64,000 nucleotides of DNA from Nocardia alba NBRC 108234 (GCF_001612665.1 NZ_BDAX01000001.1:186001-250000); one strand, 5' to 3'; positions 8,319 through 17,250 are shown, counted from the stretch's first letter. The notes: generated by a model not told the origin, from the sequence alone. Program-made: numbers and translations.

Positions 8319-8645
8319 TCAGACCACCGGCTCCCGGATGAGGTGGACCATGGCGGCGCCGGAGTCGGGCACCCGCGCCTGCTTCCAGACCTCGACGGGG
8401 AAGGACACGTTCACCAGCGACTGCATCAGATGCAGCAGTGCGCGGGCATCATCGGGCAGGTCGTCGAGCGGGAACTTGTCGCAGTAGGTGATCGCGTCCT
8501 CCAGCCGGGGGAACGCCTTGTCGTAGAACTCCTGCATGTCGGGCATGCTCGAGGCGAGACGCTTGGTGTAGCGCTGCGGCTCGGTGGGCAGGACCCAGTC
8601 GGAGAACTGCTCCAGATCAGCGAATTCAGCGGGCAGCAGTGGCAT
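8319..8645 (-). CDS. Small uncharacterised protein coupled to Rieske oxygenase
   Basis: 108 residues, no family recognised. Mostly helical, acidic and aromatic-rich (FADLEQFSDWVLP, FYDKAFPRLEDAITYCDKF, LLHLMQSLVNVSFPVEVW). Its start lies 20 bases inside the end of the Rieske alpha gene and its end is three bases before the amidohydrolase, so it is translated with the oxygenase. It has no NTF2-like beta-subunit features and no cysteine pattern for a ferredoxin. It may stabilise or partner the oxygenase; that is inference from position only. Confidence 0.65.
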   Translation of the reverse strand: MPLLPAEFADLEQFSDWVLPTEPQRYTKRLASSMPDMQEFYDKAFPRLEDAITYCDKFPLDDLPDDARALLHLMQSLVNVSFPVEVWKQARVPDSGAAMVHLIREPVV

Positions 8646-9897
8646 CTCGGTACTCCTGAACCTTGTCCTTGGCGACCTTGTGCAGGTGGCGCAGCAAGAT
8701 CTCCTGGTCGTTGAGGGGGAAATCGGACACGATGCGGGTGGCCAGCATCGTCTGGGTGGCTTCGAGGGTGTTCGCGTCCTGCAGCGCGTACTCCTTGAAG
8801 GTGACCGCGGCCAGCTCCTGGCCCAGGCGTTCGCGCGCGGTCTTGGGCGGCACGAAGTACAGGTTCGCCTCGAAGATGTGCTTGTTCACCGCGGTCGGCC
8901 AGTAGTGGTAGGTGAGGTACCAGCCGGGCTCCCAGAACAGCAGCGACATGTTCGGGAAGATCTCGAACTCGTCGACGCCCCAGGCCCGGTGGCGGGCGGG
9001 GTTGATGCCCTCGGGCAGCTTGTCCAGGCCCTCGATGTCGGGCTTGTCCCACGGTCCGAACAGGCCGCTGCGCAGCACGCGCTCGATCGGCTTGACCATG
9101 TTGGGGTCCTTGGGCGGGGCCATGCCGCCCCACGAGGAGATCATCGAGTGCGGGCTCTGCAGCTCGTAGTGCAGCGCCTCGTACCCGGTGCCCGCCAGCT
9201 TGTCGGCCTCGTCCTTGACCGCCTGCTTCATGTGCAGGATCGGCGCGTGGTAGAACTCGGCGAACGCGTCGATGAACAGCTTCCAGTTGCTGCCGATCTC
9301 GGCGCGGTAGCTGTAGACCTCGGTGAACTCGTGGAACGGGTAGCCTTCGACGCCGGCGACGAGGGTGCCCAGGTACTCGGTGAGCGGCGGGGCGTCCTCG
9401 TCGAGGTTGACGAAGATGAAGCCCTCCCACACCTCGCAGCGCACGGTCTTGAGGCCGTAGAGCTGCTTGTCGAGGTCGAAGAACTCCTTCTCCTGCTGGA
9501 CGAAGTTCACCTCACCCTCGAGGCTGTAGCGCCAGGCGTGGTACTTGCAGGTGAACTGGCGGCACGTGCCCGAGGTCTCCTCGTTCGGGAAGTCGTCCCA
9601 GACCAGCTTGTTGCCGCGGTGGCGGCAGATGTTGTGGAACGCCCGCACGACCTGATCGTTGCCCTTGGCGATGATGAGCGAGGTGCCGACCGAGGGCAGT
9701 TCCCTGGTGAAGTAGCTGCCGACCTTCGGAAGTCGTTCGACGCGACCGATATTGAGCCAGGTCTTCTTGAAGATGGCGTTGCGCTCGTCCTCGTAGAAGT
9801 CGGGGTCGATGGAGTCGGTGTAGTCCACCGGCTCGGTGCCGAGCTCGGGGTAGTGCTCCGTCCAGCTACCCGCTGTCGGCTTGGTGAAGTGGGCCAA
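8626..9897 (-). CDS. Rieske non-haem iron oxygenase, alpha subunit (first)
   Basis: 423 residues. Rieske cluster ligands are C91-x-H93 and C117-x2-H120 (CRHRG and CKYHAW). The mononuclear iron site is in DAFAEFYHAPILH (H217, H222) with a Glu two residues before the first His where naphthalene dioxygenase has its bridging Asp. Such enzymes hydroxylate rings or alicyclic carbons with O2 and electrons from a reductase/ferredoxin; neither is encoded in this window. TTG start with AAAGG upstream. It sits second in the minus-strand operon, after a CMD-family gene. Confidence 0.9.
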   Translation of the reverse strand: MAHFTKPTAGSWTEHYPELGTEPVDYTDSIDPDFYEDERNAIFKKTWLNIGRVERLPKVGSYFTRELPSVGTSLIIAKGNDQVVRAFHNICRHRGNKLVWDDFPNEETSGTCRQFTCKYHAWRYSLEGEVNFVQQEKEFFDLDKQLYGLKTVRCEVWEGFIFVNLDEDAPPLTEYLGTLVAGVEGYPFHEFTEVYSYRAEIGSNWKLFIDAFAEFYHAPILHMKQAVKDEADKLAGTGYEALHYELQSPHSMISSWGGMAPPKDPNMVKPIERVLRSGLFGPWDKPDIEGLDKLPEGINPARHRAWGVDEFEIFPNMSLLFWEPGWYLTYHYWPTAVNKHIFEANLYFVPPKTARERLGQELAAVTFKEYALQDANTLEATQTMLATRIVSDFPLNDQEILLRHLHKVAKDKVQEYRDATAAR

Positions 9898-9901
9898 AGG
9901 A

Positions 9902-10435
9902 TTACCTTTCCGTGTGTTCGACTTCGACGCCGAAGGTGTTGAAGGCCATGGCCAACATGCCGTAGCCGCCGACCGTGAAGACCAGATCCATGCACTGCCG
10001 CTCGTCGAGGTGCGCGCCGAGGGCGGCCCAGGTCGAATCGGACAGGTTCGCTGTGGTGTCGAGTTCGTCGGTCGCGGTGAAGATCACGCGATCGAACTCG
10101 TCGGTGGGGGGCCCGCCCTGTGCCGCCGCGATATCGGCGGCGCTCACGCCGGACTCGTGGGCCATCTCCACGTGATGGGCCCACTCGTAGGCGCAGCCGC
10201 GTCGATGGGCGACGCGCAGGATCGCCAGTTCGCGTACCCGCGCCGGCAGTGTCGACCGGAACAGCAGGTGCACACCGAGGCTCAGGTAGGCCTTCGTCAG
10301 GTCCGGATGGCGGACCAGGGTGGACAGTGCGTTTCCGGCGTCCGCCGGGTTCTGCCGGTCCCGGGGCAGCAGACCGGACAGGGCGCGCTGAACCTGCTCG
10401 TCCCATTGGTCCGCCGGCAGCGGGGGTAGGCGCAT
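9902..10435 (-). CDS. Carboxymuconolactone decarboxylase (CMD/AhpD)-family protein
   Basis: 177 residues, all-helical CMD fold: ARVRELAILRVAHRRGCAYEWAHH is the conserved core region (about 65-90), with a single Cys and a His instead of the AhpD Cys-x-x-Cys, so peroxidase chemistry is unlikely. Family members include gamma-carboxymuconolactone decarboxylase and many uncharacterised catabolic proteins. The ATG at 10435 has AGGAGG directly upstream, which settles the start over a longer frame. First gene of the operon that runs to tesB; operator at 10456-10470. A paralogue is at 24120-24716. Confidence 0.8.
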   Translation of the reverse strand: MRLPPLPADQWDEQVQRALSGLLPRDRQNPADAGNALSTLVRHPDLTKAYLSLGVHLLFRSTLPARVRELAILRVAHRRGCAYEWAHHVEMAHESGVSAADIAAAQGGPPTDEFDRVIFTATDELDTTANLSDSTWAALGAHLDERQCMDLVFTVGGYGMLAMAFNTFGVEVEHTER

Positions 10436-10455
10436 CACTGCCTCCTCTCGATTCG

Positions 10456-10470
10456 GAGAATCACGTTCTC
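10456..10470. promoter_or_regulatory. TetR-type core operator upstream of the minus-strand operon
   Basis: GAGAAT, CAC, GTTCTC: the 15-base core palindrome, 21 bases before the start of the CMD-family gene at 10435. The outlying half-site of the composite form is weak here. It would control the operon that contains the first tetR gene, giving autoregulation. Confidence 0.7.
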
Positions 10471-10523
10471 GTATTTGAACTGTAAGATTTCCATGGGTTG
10501 GGCGGATAGTCAACGGGTCATTG

Positions 10524-10551
10524 ATTCTCGCTGAATGAGAAGCTAGTTTTC
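10524..10551. promoter_or_regulatory. Composite TetR-type operator of the plus-strand beta-oxidation operon
   Basis: ATTCTC, seven bases, GAGAAG, CTA, GTTTTC. It lies 42 bases before the 102-aa gene at 10593 and 54 bases from the core site at 10456, so the two divergent operons each have their own site. Confidence 0.7.
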
Positions 10552-10592
10552 ATTGAGAGAGAGCGACGTAACCTCAGGAAGGGAGATCCACC

Positions 10593-10901
10593 ATGACCGC
10601 AGTGCCACTGCGTCCCGGTGATCAACTCGCCAGCACCGTCTGCGGTACGCGAGTGGTGGTGATCCGGGTACCGGCCAACCGCACGCCCGTGATCACCTGC
10701 GGCGCGAGCCCGATGATCCCTGCCGTCAACGCCCCCACGGTCGCCGCGAGCGGTGCGCCGCGCACGGTGATCGGCAAGCGGTATGTGGATGTCGCCGAGG
10801 GCGTCGAGGTGCTGTGCATCGCGGCGGGCGCGGGCTCGTTGAGCTGCGACGGCGAGCCGATGACGGTGAAGGCGGCCAAAGCGCTGCCCGCCTCGGACTG
10901 A
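10593..10901 (+). CDS. Small uncharacterised protein leading the beta-oxidation operon
   Basis: 102 residues, no family recognised. Rich in beta-prone stretches (TVCGTRVVVIRVP, RTPVITCG, KRYVDVAEGVEVLCIA) with three scattered cysteines that do not make a zinc or Fe-S pattern I know. Good ribosome site (GGAGATCC) upstream and GC-rich third positions support a real gene. Its TGA overlaps a possible ATG of the next gene by one base. Position at the head of a complete beta-oxidation operon suggests a role with its CoA-transferase or dehydrogenase, but that is only inference. Confidence 0.7.
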   Translation: MTAVPLRPGDQLASTVCGTRVVVIRVPANRTPVITCGASPMIPAVNAPTVAASGAPRTVIGKRYVDVAEGVEVLCIAAGAGSLSCDGEPMTVKAAKALPASD

Positions 10902-10915
10902 TGGGGGAACCACGC

Positions 10916-12094
10916 ATGTCCGCCGGGATGAGTTTCGCGCTGAGCGAGGATCAGCAGCTGATCCGCGACTCGGTCGCCGAGCTGATGAAGAAGTTCGACG
11001 ACAAGTACTGGATGGAGCGCGATCAGGCCCACGAGTTCCCGACGGCGTTCTACGACACCATCGCCGCGGGCGGCTGGCTCGGCATCACGATTCCGCCGGA
11101 GTACGGCGGGCACGGGCTGGGGATCACCGAGGCGTCGATCCTGCTCGAGGAGGTCGCCCGCTCCGGCGGTGGGATGAACGCGGCCACCGCGATTCACCTG
11201 TCGATCTTCGGCATGCATCCGGTGGTGGTGCACGGATCCGAGGAGCTCAAGCGCCGGACCCTGCCCCGCATCGTCAACGGTGATCTGCACGTGTGTTTCG
11301 GGGTCACCGAACCGGGTGCGGGCCTCGACACCACCCGGATCAGTACCTTCGCCCGGCGCGAGGGCGACCACTACGTGGTCAACGGGCGCAAGGTGTGGAT
11401 CTCCAAGGCCATGGAGTCGGAGAAGATCCTGCTGCTCACGCGCACCACCCGGTACGAGGACGTCGAGAAGAAGACCGACGGCATGACCCTGTTCCTCACC
11501 GATCTCGACCGCACCAAGGTCGACATCCGGCCGATCGCGAAAATGGGTCGCAACGCCGTCACCTCGAACGAGCTGTTCATCGACGACCTGCGGATTCCGG
11601 TCGAGGACCGGGTCGGCGAAGAGGGCATGGGTTTCCGGTATCTGCTGGACGGGCTCAATCCCGAGCGGATGTTGATCGCCGCCGAAGCACTCGGCATCGG
11701 CCGGGTCGCCCTGGACCGGGCTGTGCGCTACGCGGGCGACCGCGAAGTCTTCGGCAGGCCGATCGGGATGAACCAGGCCATCCAGTTCCCGCTCGCCGAC
11801 TCGTTGACCCATCTCGACGCCGCCGAGCTGGTCCTGCGTAAGGCCACCTGGCTCTACGACAACGGCCAACCGTGCGGTCGCGAGGCCAACACCGCCAAGT
11901 ATCTGTGCGCGGAGGCGGGTTTCACCGCCGCCGATCGCGCGCTGCAAACCCACGGCGGGATGGGTTACGCCGAGGAGTACAACGTCGCCCGCTACTTCCG
12001 CGAGGCGCGCGTGATGAAAATCGCGCCGATCAGTCAGGAAATGATCCTGAACTACCTGGGATCGCACACGCTGGGAATGCCGAGGAGCTACTGA
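10916..12094 (+). CDS. Acyl-CoA dehydrogenase (standalone type)
   Basis: 392 residues, normal family length. Seen: PPEYGGHGLG, FGVTEPGAGLDTT and NGRKVWIS in the flavin domain, DGLNPERML in helix G (its Glu is the likely catalytic base, as in isovaleryl-CoA dehydrogenase), FGRPIGMNQAIQ and QTHGGMGYAEEYN at the C-terminus. The family forms a 2-enoyl-CoA with FAD and passes electrons to ETF. ATG 10916 is preferred because GGGGGA lies seven bases ahead; an ATG at 10901 overlapping the previous stop is the alternative. Next gene starts two bases after its stop. Confidence 0.88.
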   Translation: MSAGMSFALSEDQQLIRDSVAELMKKFDDKYWMERDQAHEFPTAFYDTIAAGGWLGITIPPEYGGHGLGITEASILLEEVARSGGGMNAATAIHLSIFGMHPVVVHGSEELKRRTLPRIVNGDLHVCFGVTEPGAGLDTTRISTFARREGDHYVVNGRKVWISKAMESEKILLLTRTTRYEDVEKKTDGMTLFLTDLDRTKVDIRPIAKMGRNAVTSNELFIDDLRIPVEDRVGEEGMGFRYLLDGLNPERMLIAAEALGIGRVALDRAVRYAGDREVFGRPIGMNQAIQFPLADSLTHLDAAELVLRKATWLYDNGQPCGREANTAKYLCAEAGFTAADRALQTHGGMGYAEEYNVARYFREARVMKIAPISQEMILNYLGSHTLGMPRSY

Positions 12095-12095
12095 A

Positions 12096-12863
12096 ATGAC
12101 CGTCAACACAGCACTGTTCGATCTGACCGGACGATCGGCACTGGTCACGGGTGCGGCAGGCGGCATCGGTGCCGCTGTCGCGCGGGCCCTGGCCACCGCG
12201 GGCGCCGCGGTGCTGGTCACCGATGTCGACGGCGCCGCCGCGGCCGTGGTCGCGGAGAAGATCGTGGCCGAGGGCGGCACTGCCCGCAGCGCGGCGCTCG
12301 ACGTGCGCGACCGAGCGTCCGCGGACGCGGCCGTCGCCGCGGCGGCCGAGCTTGCCGACGGGGTGCTGCACATTCTGGTGAACAACGCCGGTGTGACCGC
12401 TCCGGCCATGTTCGCCGAGACCAGCGAGGAATCGGTGTCGCTGTTGCTCGACATCCACCTGCTCGGCACGTTCCGGTGCTCGCAGGCCGCGCTGGCGAAA
12501 TTGGCGACCGACGGCACCGGCCGGATCATCAATGTCACCTCGTCGGCCGGCATCGTCGGCACGCTCGGCCAGGTGAACTACTCCGCGGCCAAGGCCGGCA
12601 TCATCGGCGTCACGAAGTCGCTGGCGCGCGAGCTGGCCCGCAAGCAGATCCTGGTGAACGCGCTCGCCCCGCTGGCGGCGACTCCTATGACCAGCACCCT
12701 GCGCACCAACGAGAAGTTCTCCGCGCAGATGCTGAACCGAATTCCGTTGCGCCGCTGGGCGGAACCGGATGAGGTGGCGGGCGCCTTCGTGTTCCTCGCC
12801 TCCGACGCGGCCTCCTTCGTCACCGGGCAGGTGCTGCCGGTCGACGGCGGCATGGTGATGTGA
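12096..12863 (+). CDS. SDR-family dehydrogenase, probable 3-hydroxyacyl-CoA dehydrogenase
   Basis: 255 residues of the classical short-chain dehydrogenase type: TGAAGGIG cofactor loop near residue 20, NNAG near 95, and catalytic Ser plus YSAAK near 155-160; QVLPVDGG at the C-terminus. An Asp after the second strand (VTDVDG) points to NAD(H) rather than NADP(H). Between a dehydrogenase, a CoA-transferase, a crotonase and a thiolase, the likely job is oxidation of the 3-hydroxyacyl-CoA. The stop overlaps the start of the CoA-transferase. Confidence 0.85.
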   Translation: MTVNTALFDLTGRSALVTGAAGGIGAAVARALATAGAAVLVTDVDGAAAAVVAEKIVAEGGTARSAALDVRDRASADAAVAAAAELADGVLHILVNNAGVTAPAMFAETSEESVSLLLDIHLLGTFRCSQAALAKLATDGTGRIINVTSSAGIVGTLGQVNYSAAKAGIIGVTKSLARELARKQILVNALAPLAATPMTSTLRTNEKFSAQMLNRIPLRRWAEPDEVAGAFVFLASDAASFVTGQVLPVDGGMVM

Positions 12864-14083
12864 TGGCCGCACACGCGGCGGCGGACCCCGCGCCGTTGGC
12901 CGGCGTCACGGTGGTGGCGCTGGAGCAGGCGGTATCCGCGCCGATGTGCACGCGCACCCTGGCCGATCTCGGTGCGCGGGTGCTGAAGATCGAGAACCCG
13001 GACGGTGGCGATTTCGCCCGGTACTACGACGACGTGGTCGACGGCCTCGCGGCGCACTTCGTCTGGGTGAATCGTGGCAAGGAATCGGTGGCGCTGAACC
13101 TGAAGTCGCCGGCCGGAATGGAGGTGCTGCACCGGCTGCTCGACCACGCCGACGTGCTCGTCTCCAATCTCGCTCCCGGCGCCACCGCGCGGCTCGGCAT
13201 CACCCCCGCCGACCTCGAGCACAGCCATCCCGACCTGATCGCGGTCGAGATCGACGGCTTCGGCGCGGGCGGTCCGCTATCGGGCAAACGCGCGTACGAC
13301 CTACTGGCACAGGCGGAATCGGGAGTGTGCGCGGTGACCGGTGCGGCGGGCGCGCCCGCCAAGCCCGGTCCACCGGTCGCCGATGTCTGCTCCGGTCTGT
13401 ACGCGGCGATCTCGATCCTGGCCATGCTGTCCGCGCGCGACCGGCGCACCCGGAAGGGGGCGGCGGTCACGGTCAGCCTGTTCGACACGATGGCCGAGGT
13501 GATGGGCTACCAGCTCACCTACACCCGGCATTCCGGCATCGATCAGCAGCCGCTCGGCATGAGTTCGCCCGCGGTGGCGCCCTACGGCGCGTACCCGACC
13601 GGTGACGGGCAGACCGTCGTGCTGGGCACCACCAATGACGGGGAATGGCAACGGCTCTCGCGCGAACTGCTGGGGCGAGCGGATCTGGCCGACGACCCAC
13701 GTTTCCGGAGCAATTCCGACCGGGTTCGTCATCGCGAGGTGCTCGACGCCGAGATCGGCGCGTGGTGCGCCGGCCACGACCTGGCCCACATCCAGCAGGC
13801 CGCCGACACGGCGGGCATCGGCAACGCCCGCTACAACACCCCGAGCGAAGTGCTGGATCATCCCCAGTTGACCGAGCGCGATCGCTGGCGTCGGATCGAT
13901 ACCCCGGTCGGGCAGATCCCGGCGCTGCTCCCGCCGCCGATCATCGCCGGGTTCGACCCGCCGATGGGGGCGGTGCCCGCGCTGGGCGAACACACGAACG
14001 CGGTGCTCGCGGAGTTCGGTCTCACCGACGACGAGATCGCCCTGCTGCGCCTGCACCGTCTCATCGCCACGGCCGTGCCCTGA
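12863..14083 (+). CDS. Class III (CaiB/BaiF) CoA-transferase
   Basis: About 406 residues, normal for the family. The N-terminal LAGVTVVALEQAVSAP, LADLGARVLKIENP and NRGKESVALNL segments are diagnostic, and the Asp in KRAYDLLAQAESG is the catalytic residue that forms the acyl anhydride. It moves CoA from a donor such as succinyl-CoA to a carboxylic acid, so it can activate the substrate of this operon without ATP. ATG 12863 overlaps the upstream stop; a GTG one codon earlier is possible. Coupled downstream to the crotonase. Confidence 0.9.
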   Translation: MAAHAAADPAPLAGVTVVALEQAVSAPMCTRTLADLGARVLKIENPDGGDFARYYDDVVDGLAAHFVWVNRGKESVALNLKSPAGMEVLHRLLDHADVLVSNLAPGATARLGITPADLEHSHPDLIAVEIDGFGAGGPLSGKRAYDLLAQAESGVCAVTGAAGAPAKPGPPVADVCSGLYAAISILAMLSARDRRTRKGAAVTVSLFDTMAEVMGYQLTYTRHSGIDQQPLGMSSPAVAPYGAYPTGDGQTVVLGTTNDGEWQRLSRELLGRADLADDPRFRSNSDRVRHREVLDAEIGAWCAGHDLAHIQQAADTAGIGNARYNTPSEVLDHPQLTERDRWRRIDTPVGQIPALLPPPIIAGFDPPMGAVPALGEHTNAVLAEFGLTDDEIALLRLHRLIATAVP

Positions 14084-14913
14084 TGACGTTGGGGGACAAA
14101 GACATCCGCGATGAACGGATCCTGCTGACCGAAGACCGCAACGGCGTGCGCACGCTGACCCTGCATCGGCCGCACCGCAAGAACGCGATCAATCGCGAAC
14201 TGTGGGCGGCGCTGCGGGAGGCACTGGACGCGGCCGGCCGCGACCGCGACGTCCGCGCCCTCGTGCTCACCGGCGCGGGCGGGGCCTTCTGCTCCGGCGC
14301 GGATATCGCCACACCCGACCCCAGCCATCCCCTGCACAAGTTGCGCGCGCTCACCGATGTCGCGCTGCTGCTGCACGAGTTGCCGATTCCCACCATCGCC
14401 AAGGTGCACGGGGTGGCGGTCGGCGCGGGCTGGAACCTGGCACTGGGCTGCGATCTGGTGGTCGCGACGCCGCAGTCGCGGTTCTCGCAGATCTTCACCC
14501 GTCGCGGGCTCTCGCTCGATCTCGGCGGGTCCTGGTTGCTGCCCAAACTCGTGGGACTGCAACAGGCCAAGCGGCTGGCGCTGCTGGCCGAGACGATCGA
14601 CGCCGAGCGGGCGCACGCGCTGAACCTGGTGACGTGGGTCGTCGCCGAACCCGAGCTCGATGCCTTCGTCGTCGAGCTCGCCGAACGGCTCGCCGCCGGA
14701 CCGCCGGTGGCGCTGGCCCAGACCAAGGCACTGCTGAACGAGGGCGCGGACCGCACCCTGCGCGACGCGCTGGCCAATGAGGCCCGGGCGCAGGGGGTGA
14801 ACTTCGCGACCGCCGACGCACCGGAGGCCTTCGCGGCGTTCGCGGCCGCCCGGGAACCGGAGTTCACCGGCCGCTGGGCGATCGCCCGGCAGACCGAACA
14901 CAACGATGACTAG
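14083..14913 (+). CDS. Crotonase-family protein lacking both hydratase glutamates
   Basis: 276 residues with the crotonase pattern: LTGAGGAFCSGAD forms the oxyanion-hole region, VGAGWNLALGCDL the second one. The two glutamates of classical enoyl-CoA hydratase are absent: the Glu144 position is Asn in GWNLA and the Glu164 position is Phe in SQIFT. It is therefore more likely an isomerase, a C-C hydrolase or an atypical hydratase. The ATG overlaps the preceding stop by one base and the thiolase follows after 17 bases. Confidence 0.85.
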   Translation: MTLGDKDIRDERILLTEDRNGVRTLTLHRPHRKNAINRELWAALREALDAAGRDRDVRALVLTGAGGAFCSGADIATPDPSHPLHKLRALTDVALLLHELPIPTIAKVHGVAVGAGWNLALGCDLVVATPQSRFSQIFTRRGLSLDLGGSWLLPKLVGLQQAKRLALLAETIDAERAHALNLVTWVVAEPELDAFVVELAERLAAGPPVALAQTKALLNEGADRTLRDALANEARAQGVNFATADAPEAFAAFAAAREPEFTGRWAIARQTEHNDD

Positions 14914-14930
14914 TTCGAATGGAGAGCGCC

Positions 14931-16076
14931 ATGCGTGAGGTAGTAGTGGTCGAGGCGGTGCGCACGCCGTGGGGCAAACGCAACGGCGGCCTGTCGGGCA
15001 CCCATCCGGCGGATCTGTCCGCGGTGGTACTCAACGCCCTGATCGAGCGCACCGGGATCGACCCGGCCGTGATCGACGACGTGATCTGGGGCTGTGTCTC
15101 CCAGGTCGGTGACCAGTCGAGCAATATCGGGCGCTACGCGGTGCTGGCCGCCGGATGGCCGGAGAGCATTCCCGGCACGACGGTGAACCGGGCGTGCGGC
15201 TCGAGCCAGCAGGCGGTGGATTTCGCTGTGCAGGCGGTGATGTCGGGGCAGCAGGATGTCGTCGTCGCGGGTGGGGTCGAGGTGATGAGCCGGGTCCCGC
15301 TCGGCGCGGCGAAGGAGGGTGGTGCCCCCTACGGCCCGAAAGCCCGTGCGCGCTACCAGGATTTCTCGTTCAACCAGGGCATTTCCGCGGAGCTGATCGC
15401 CCAGAAGTGGGGGCTGGATCGCCATCGGCTCGACGAATTCGCCACGCTCTCGCACGAACTGGCCGCGGCCGCGCAGGACCGTGGCGCGTTCGACGCCCAG
15501 CTCGTGCCCGTCGAGACCGAGGCGGGGACGGTGACCGCCGACGAAGGCGTGCGCCGCGGGACGACACCCCAGACCCTGGCCAAACTCAAGCCGGCCTTCC
15601 AAGCCGACGGCGTGATCCACGCGGGTAACTCCTCCCAGATCTCCGACGGTGCCGCCGCGGTGCTGGTGACGACACCGGAGCGGGCCCGCGAACTGGGGCT
15701 GACACCGCTGGTGCGCTACCGCGCGGGCGCGGTGACCGGCGCCGACCCGGTACTCATGCTGACCGGTCCGATTCCGGCGACCGAGAAGGTCCTGCGCAAA
15801 GCAGGTCTCGATCTCGCCGAGATCGGCGTCTTCGAGGTGAACGAGGCGTTCGCGTCGGTGCCGCTGGCCTGGCTCGCCGAAACCGGCGCCGACGCACAGC
15901 TGCTCAACCCGCTCGGCGGTGCCATCGCGCTCGGTCATCCGCTCGGTGGTTCGGGGGCGGGTCTGCTCACCCGGATGGTTCATCACATGCGCGACAACGG
16001 AATTCGCTACGGCCTGCAAACGATGTGTGAGGGCGGCGGCACCGCCAACGCCGCCATCGTCGAACTGGTCGCCTGA
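14931..16076 (+). CDS. Acetyl-CoA acyltransferase (thiolase)
   Basis: 381 residues. C89 in NRACGSSQQA is the acyl-accepting Cys; NEAFASVP, ALGHPLGGSGAG (catalytic His) and TMCEGGG (second Cys) are all present, so all thiolase catalytic parts are intact. It would cleave 3-oxoacyl-CoA to acetyl-CoA or propionyl-CoA and a shortened acyl-CoA. ATG 14931 is chosen because GGAGAG lies just before it; an ATG at 14919 lies upstream of that ribosome site. Followed after 17 bases by an acyl-CoA dehydrogenase. Confidence 0.92.
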   Translation: MREVVVVEAVRTPWGKRNGGLSGTHPADLSAVVLNALIERTGIDPAVIDDVIWGCVSQVGDQSSNIGRYAVLAAGWPESIPGTTVNRACGSSQQAVDFAVQAVMSGQQDVVVAGGVEVMSRVPLGAAKEGGAPYGPKARARYQDFSFNQGISAELIAQKWGLDRHRLDEFATLSHELAAAAQDRGAFDAQLVPVETEAGTVTADEGVRRGTTPQTLAKLKPAFQADGVIHAGNSSQISDGAAAVLVTTPERARELGLTPLVRYRAGAVTGADPVLMLTGPIPATEKVLRKAGLDLAEIGVFEVNEAFASVPLAWLAETGADAQLLNPLGGAIALGHPLGGSGAGLLTRMVHHMRDNGIRYGLQTMCEGGGTANAAIVELVA

Positions 16077-16093
16077 GCAACAAGGAGACATCG

Positions 16094-17242
16094 GTGCGCC
16101 GAGACATCTACACCGAGGACCACGAAGCCTTCCGCGGGCTGGCCAGGGAATTCATCGACAAGGAGATCGCGCCCCACTACGCCGAGTGGGAAAAGGCCGG
16201 GCAGATGCCGCGCGAGGTCTTCGAAAAGCTCGGTGCCCTCGGCATTCTCGGCGTCGCCATCCCACCGGAGTACGGGGGAGCGGGCCTGCGGGACTACCGC
16301 TACAACGCCGTCCTGCAGGAGGAAGCGGCGCGAGCGCTGGTGACGCTGAGCACGGTGCGCACCCAGCTCGATGTCATCCTCCCGTATTTCCTGGCCTACG
16401 CCGACGAGCAGCAACGTGAACGCTGGTTCCCCGGGCTGGCGAGCGGTTCGTTGCTGACCGCAATCGCGATGACCGAACCCGGCACCGGCTCCGATCTGGC
16501 CGGGATGCGCACCTACGCGGTGCGCGACGGCGACGACTATCTGCTCAGCGGCGCGAAGACGTTCATCACCGGCGGCCTGCTCGCCGATCTGGTGATCGTG
16601 GTGGCGCGGACCTCGACCGATCCGGAGAACCGGCGCGCGGGTCTGACCCTGCTGGTGGTCGAGGACGGCATGCCCGGCTTCGAGCGCGGGCGGGTGCTGG
16701 ACAAGATGGGCTGCAAGGTGCAGGACACCGTCGAGCTGTCGTTCGACGCGGTCCGGGTTCCCGTGGCGAATCGGCTCGGGGCCGAAGGCGAGGCCTTCGG
16801 CTACCTCGGCAACAATCTGTCGCAGGAACGGATGACGGTCGCGGTCGGCTCGGTTGCCCAGGCGCGGGCCGCGATCACCGCCACGATCGACTACGTCAAG
16901 GAACGCAAGGCCTTCGGGAAACCGGTCGCGTCCTTCCAGAACACCAAGTTCGAACTCGCCGCGATGTCGGCCGAGGTCGAGGCGGCGCAGGCCATGGTGG
17001 ATCGTGCCGTGCTGGATCTGGTCGACGGTGAACTGTCCGGCCCCGATGCGGCACGCGTGAAGCTGTTCACCACCGAAATGCAAGGCCGGGTGGTCGATCG
17101 GTGTCTGCAGCTGTTCGGTGGTTACGGCTATATGAGCGAGTACCCGATCGCACGGTTGTACACCGACGCGCGAGTGGCCAGGATCTACGCCGGAACCAGT
17201 GAGGTCATGAAGGTGATCATCGCCAAATCCCTCGGCCTCTGA
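16094..17242 (+). CDS. Acyl-CoA dehydrogenase (standalone type)
   Basis: 382 residues. Motifs: PPEYGGAGLRDY, MTEPGTGSDLAGM, GAKTFITGG, helix G LSQERMTV with the probable base Glu, FGKPVASFQNTKF and FGGYGYMSEYP, ending YAGTSEVMKVIIAKSL. This is the isovaleryl/long-chain-like architecture common in actinobacteria. GTG start with AAGGAG upstream. Last gene of the 10593-17242 operon, closed by a perfect hairpin. With the earlier dehydrogenase it gives this operon two desaturation enzymes. Confidence 0.9.
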   Translation: MRRDIYTEDHEAFRGLAREFIDKEIAPHYAEWEKAGQMPREVFEKLGALGILGVAIPPEYGGAGLRDYRYNAVLQEEAARALVTLSTVRTQLDVILPYFLAYADEQQRERWFPGLASGSLLTAIAMTEPGTGSDLAGMRTYAVRDGDDYLLSGAKTFITGGLLADLVIVVARTSTDPENRRAGLTLLVVEDGMPGFERGRVLDKMGCKVQDTVELSFDAVRVPVANRLGAEGEAFGYLGNNLSQERMTVAVGSVAQARAAITATIDYVKERKAFGKPVASFQNTKFELAAMSAEVEAAQAMVDRAVLDLVDGELSGPDAARVKLFTTEMQGRVVDRCLQLFGGYGYMSEYPIARLYTDARVARIYAGTSEVMKVIIAKSLGL

Positions 17243-17250
17243 GACACCGA

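Noticed and set aside
10622..12562. Minus-strand open frame of about 650 codons
   Set aside because: Antisense to a clear acyl-CoA dehydrogenase and SDR, with no recognisable motif of its own.
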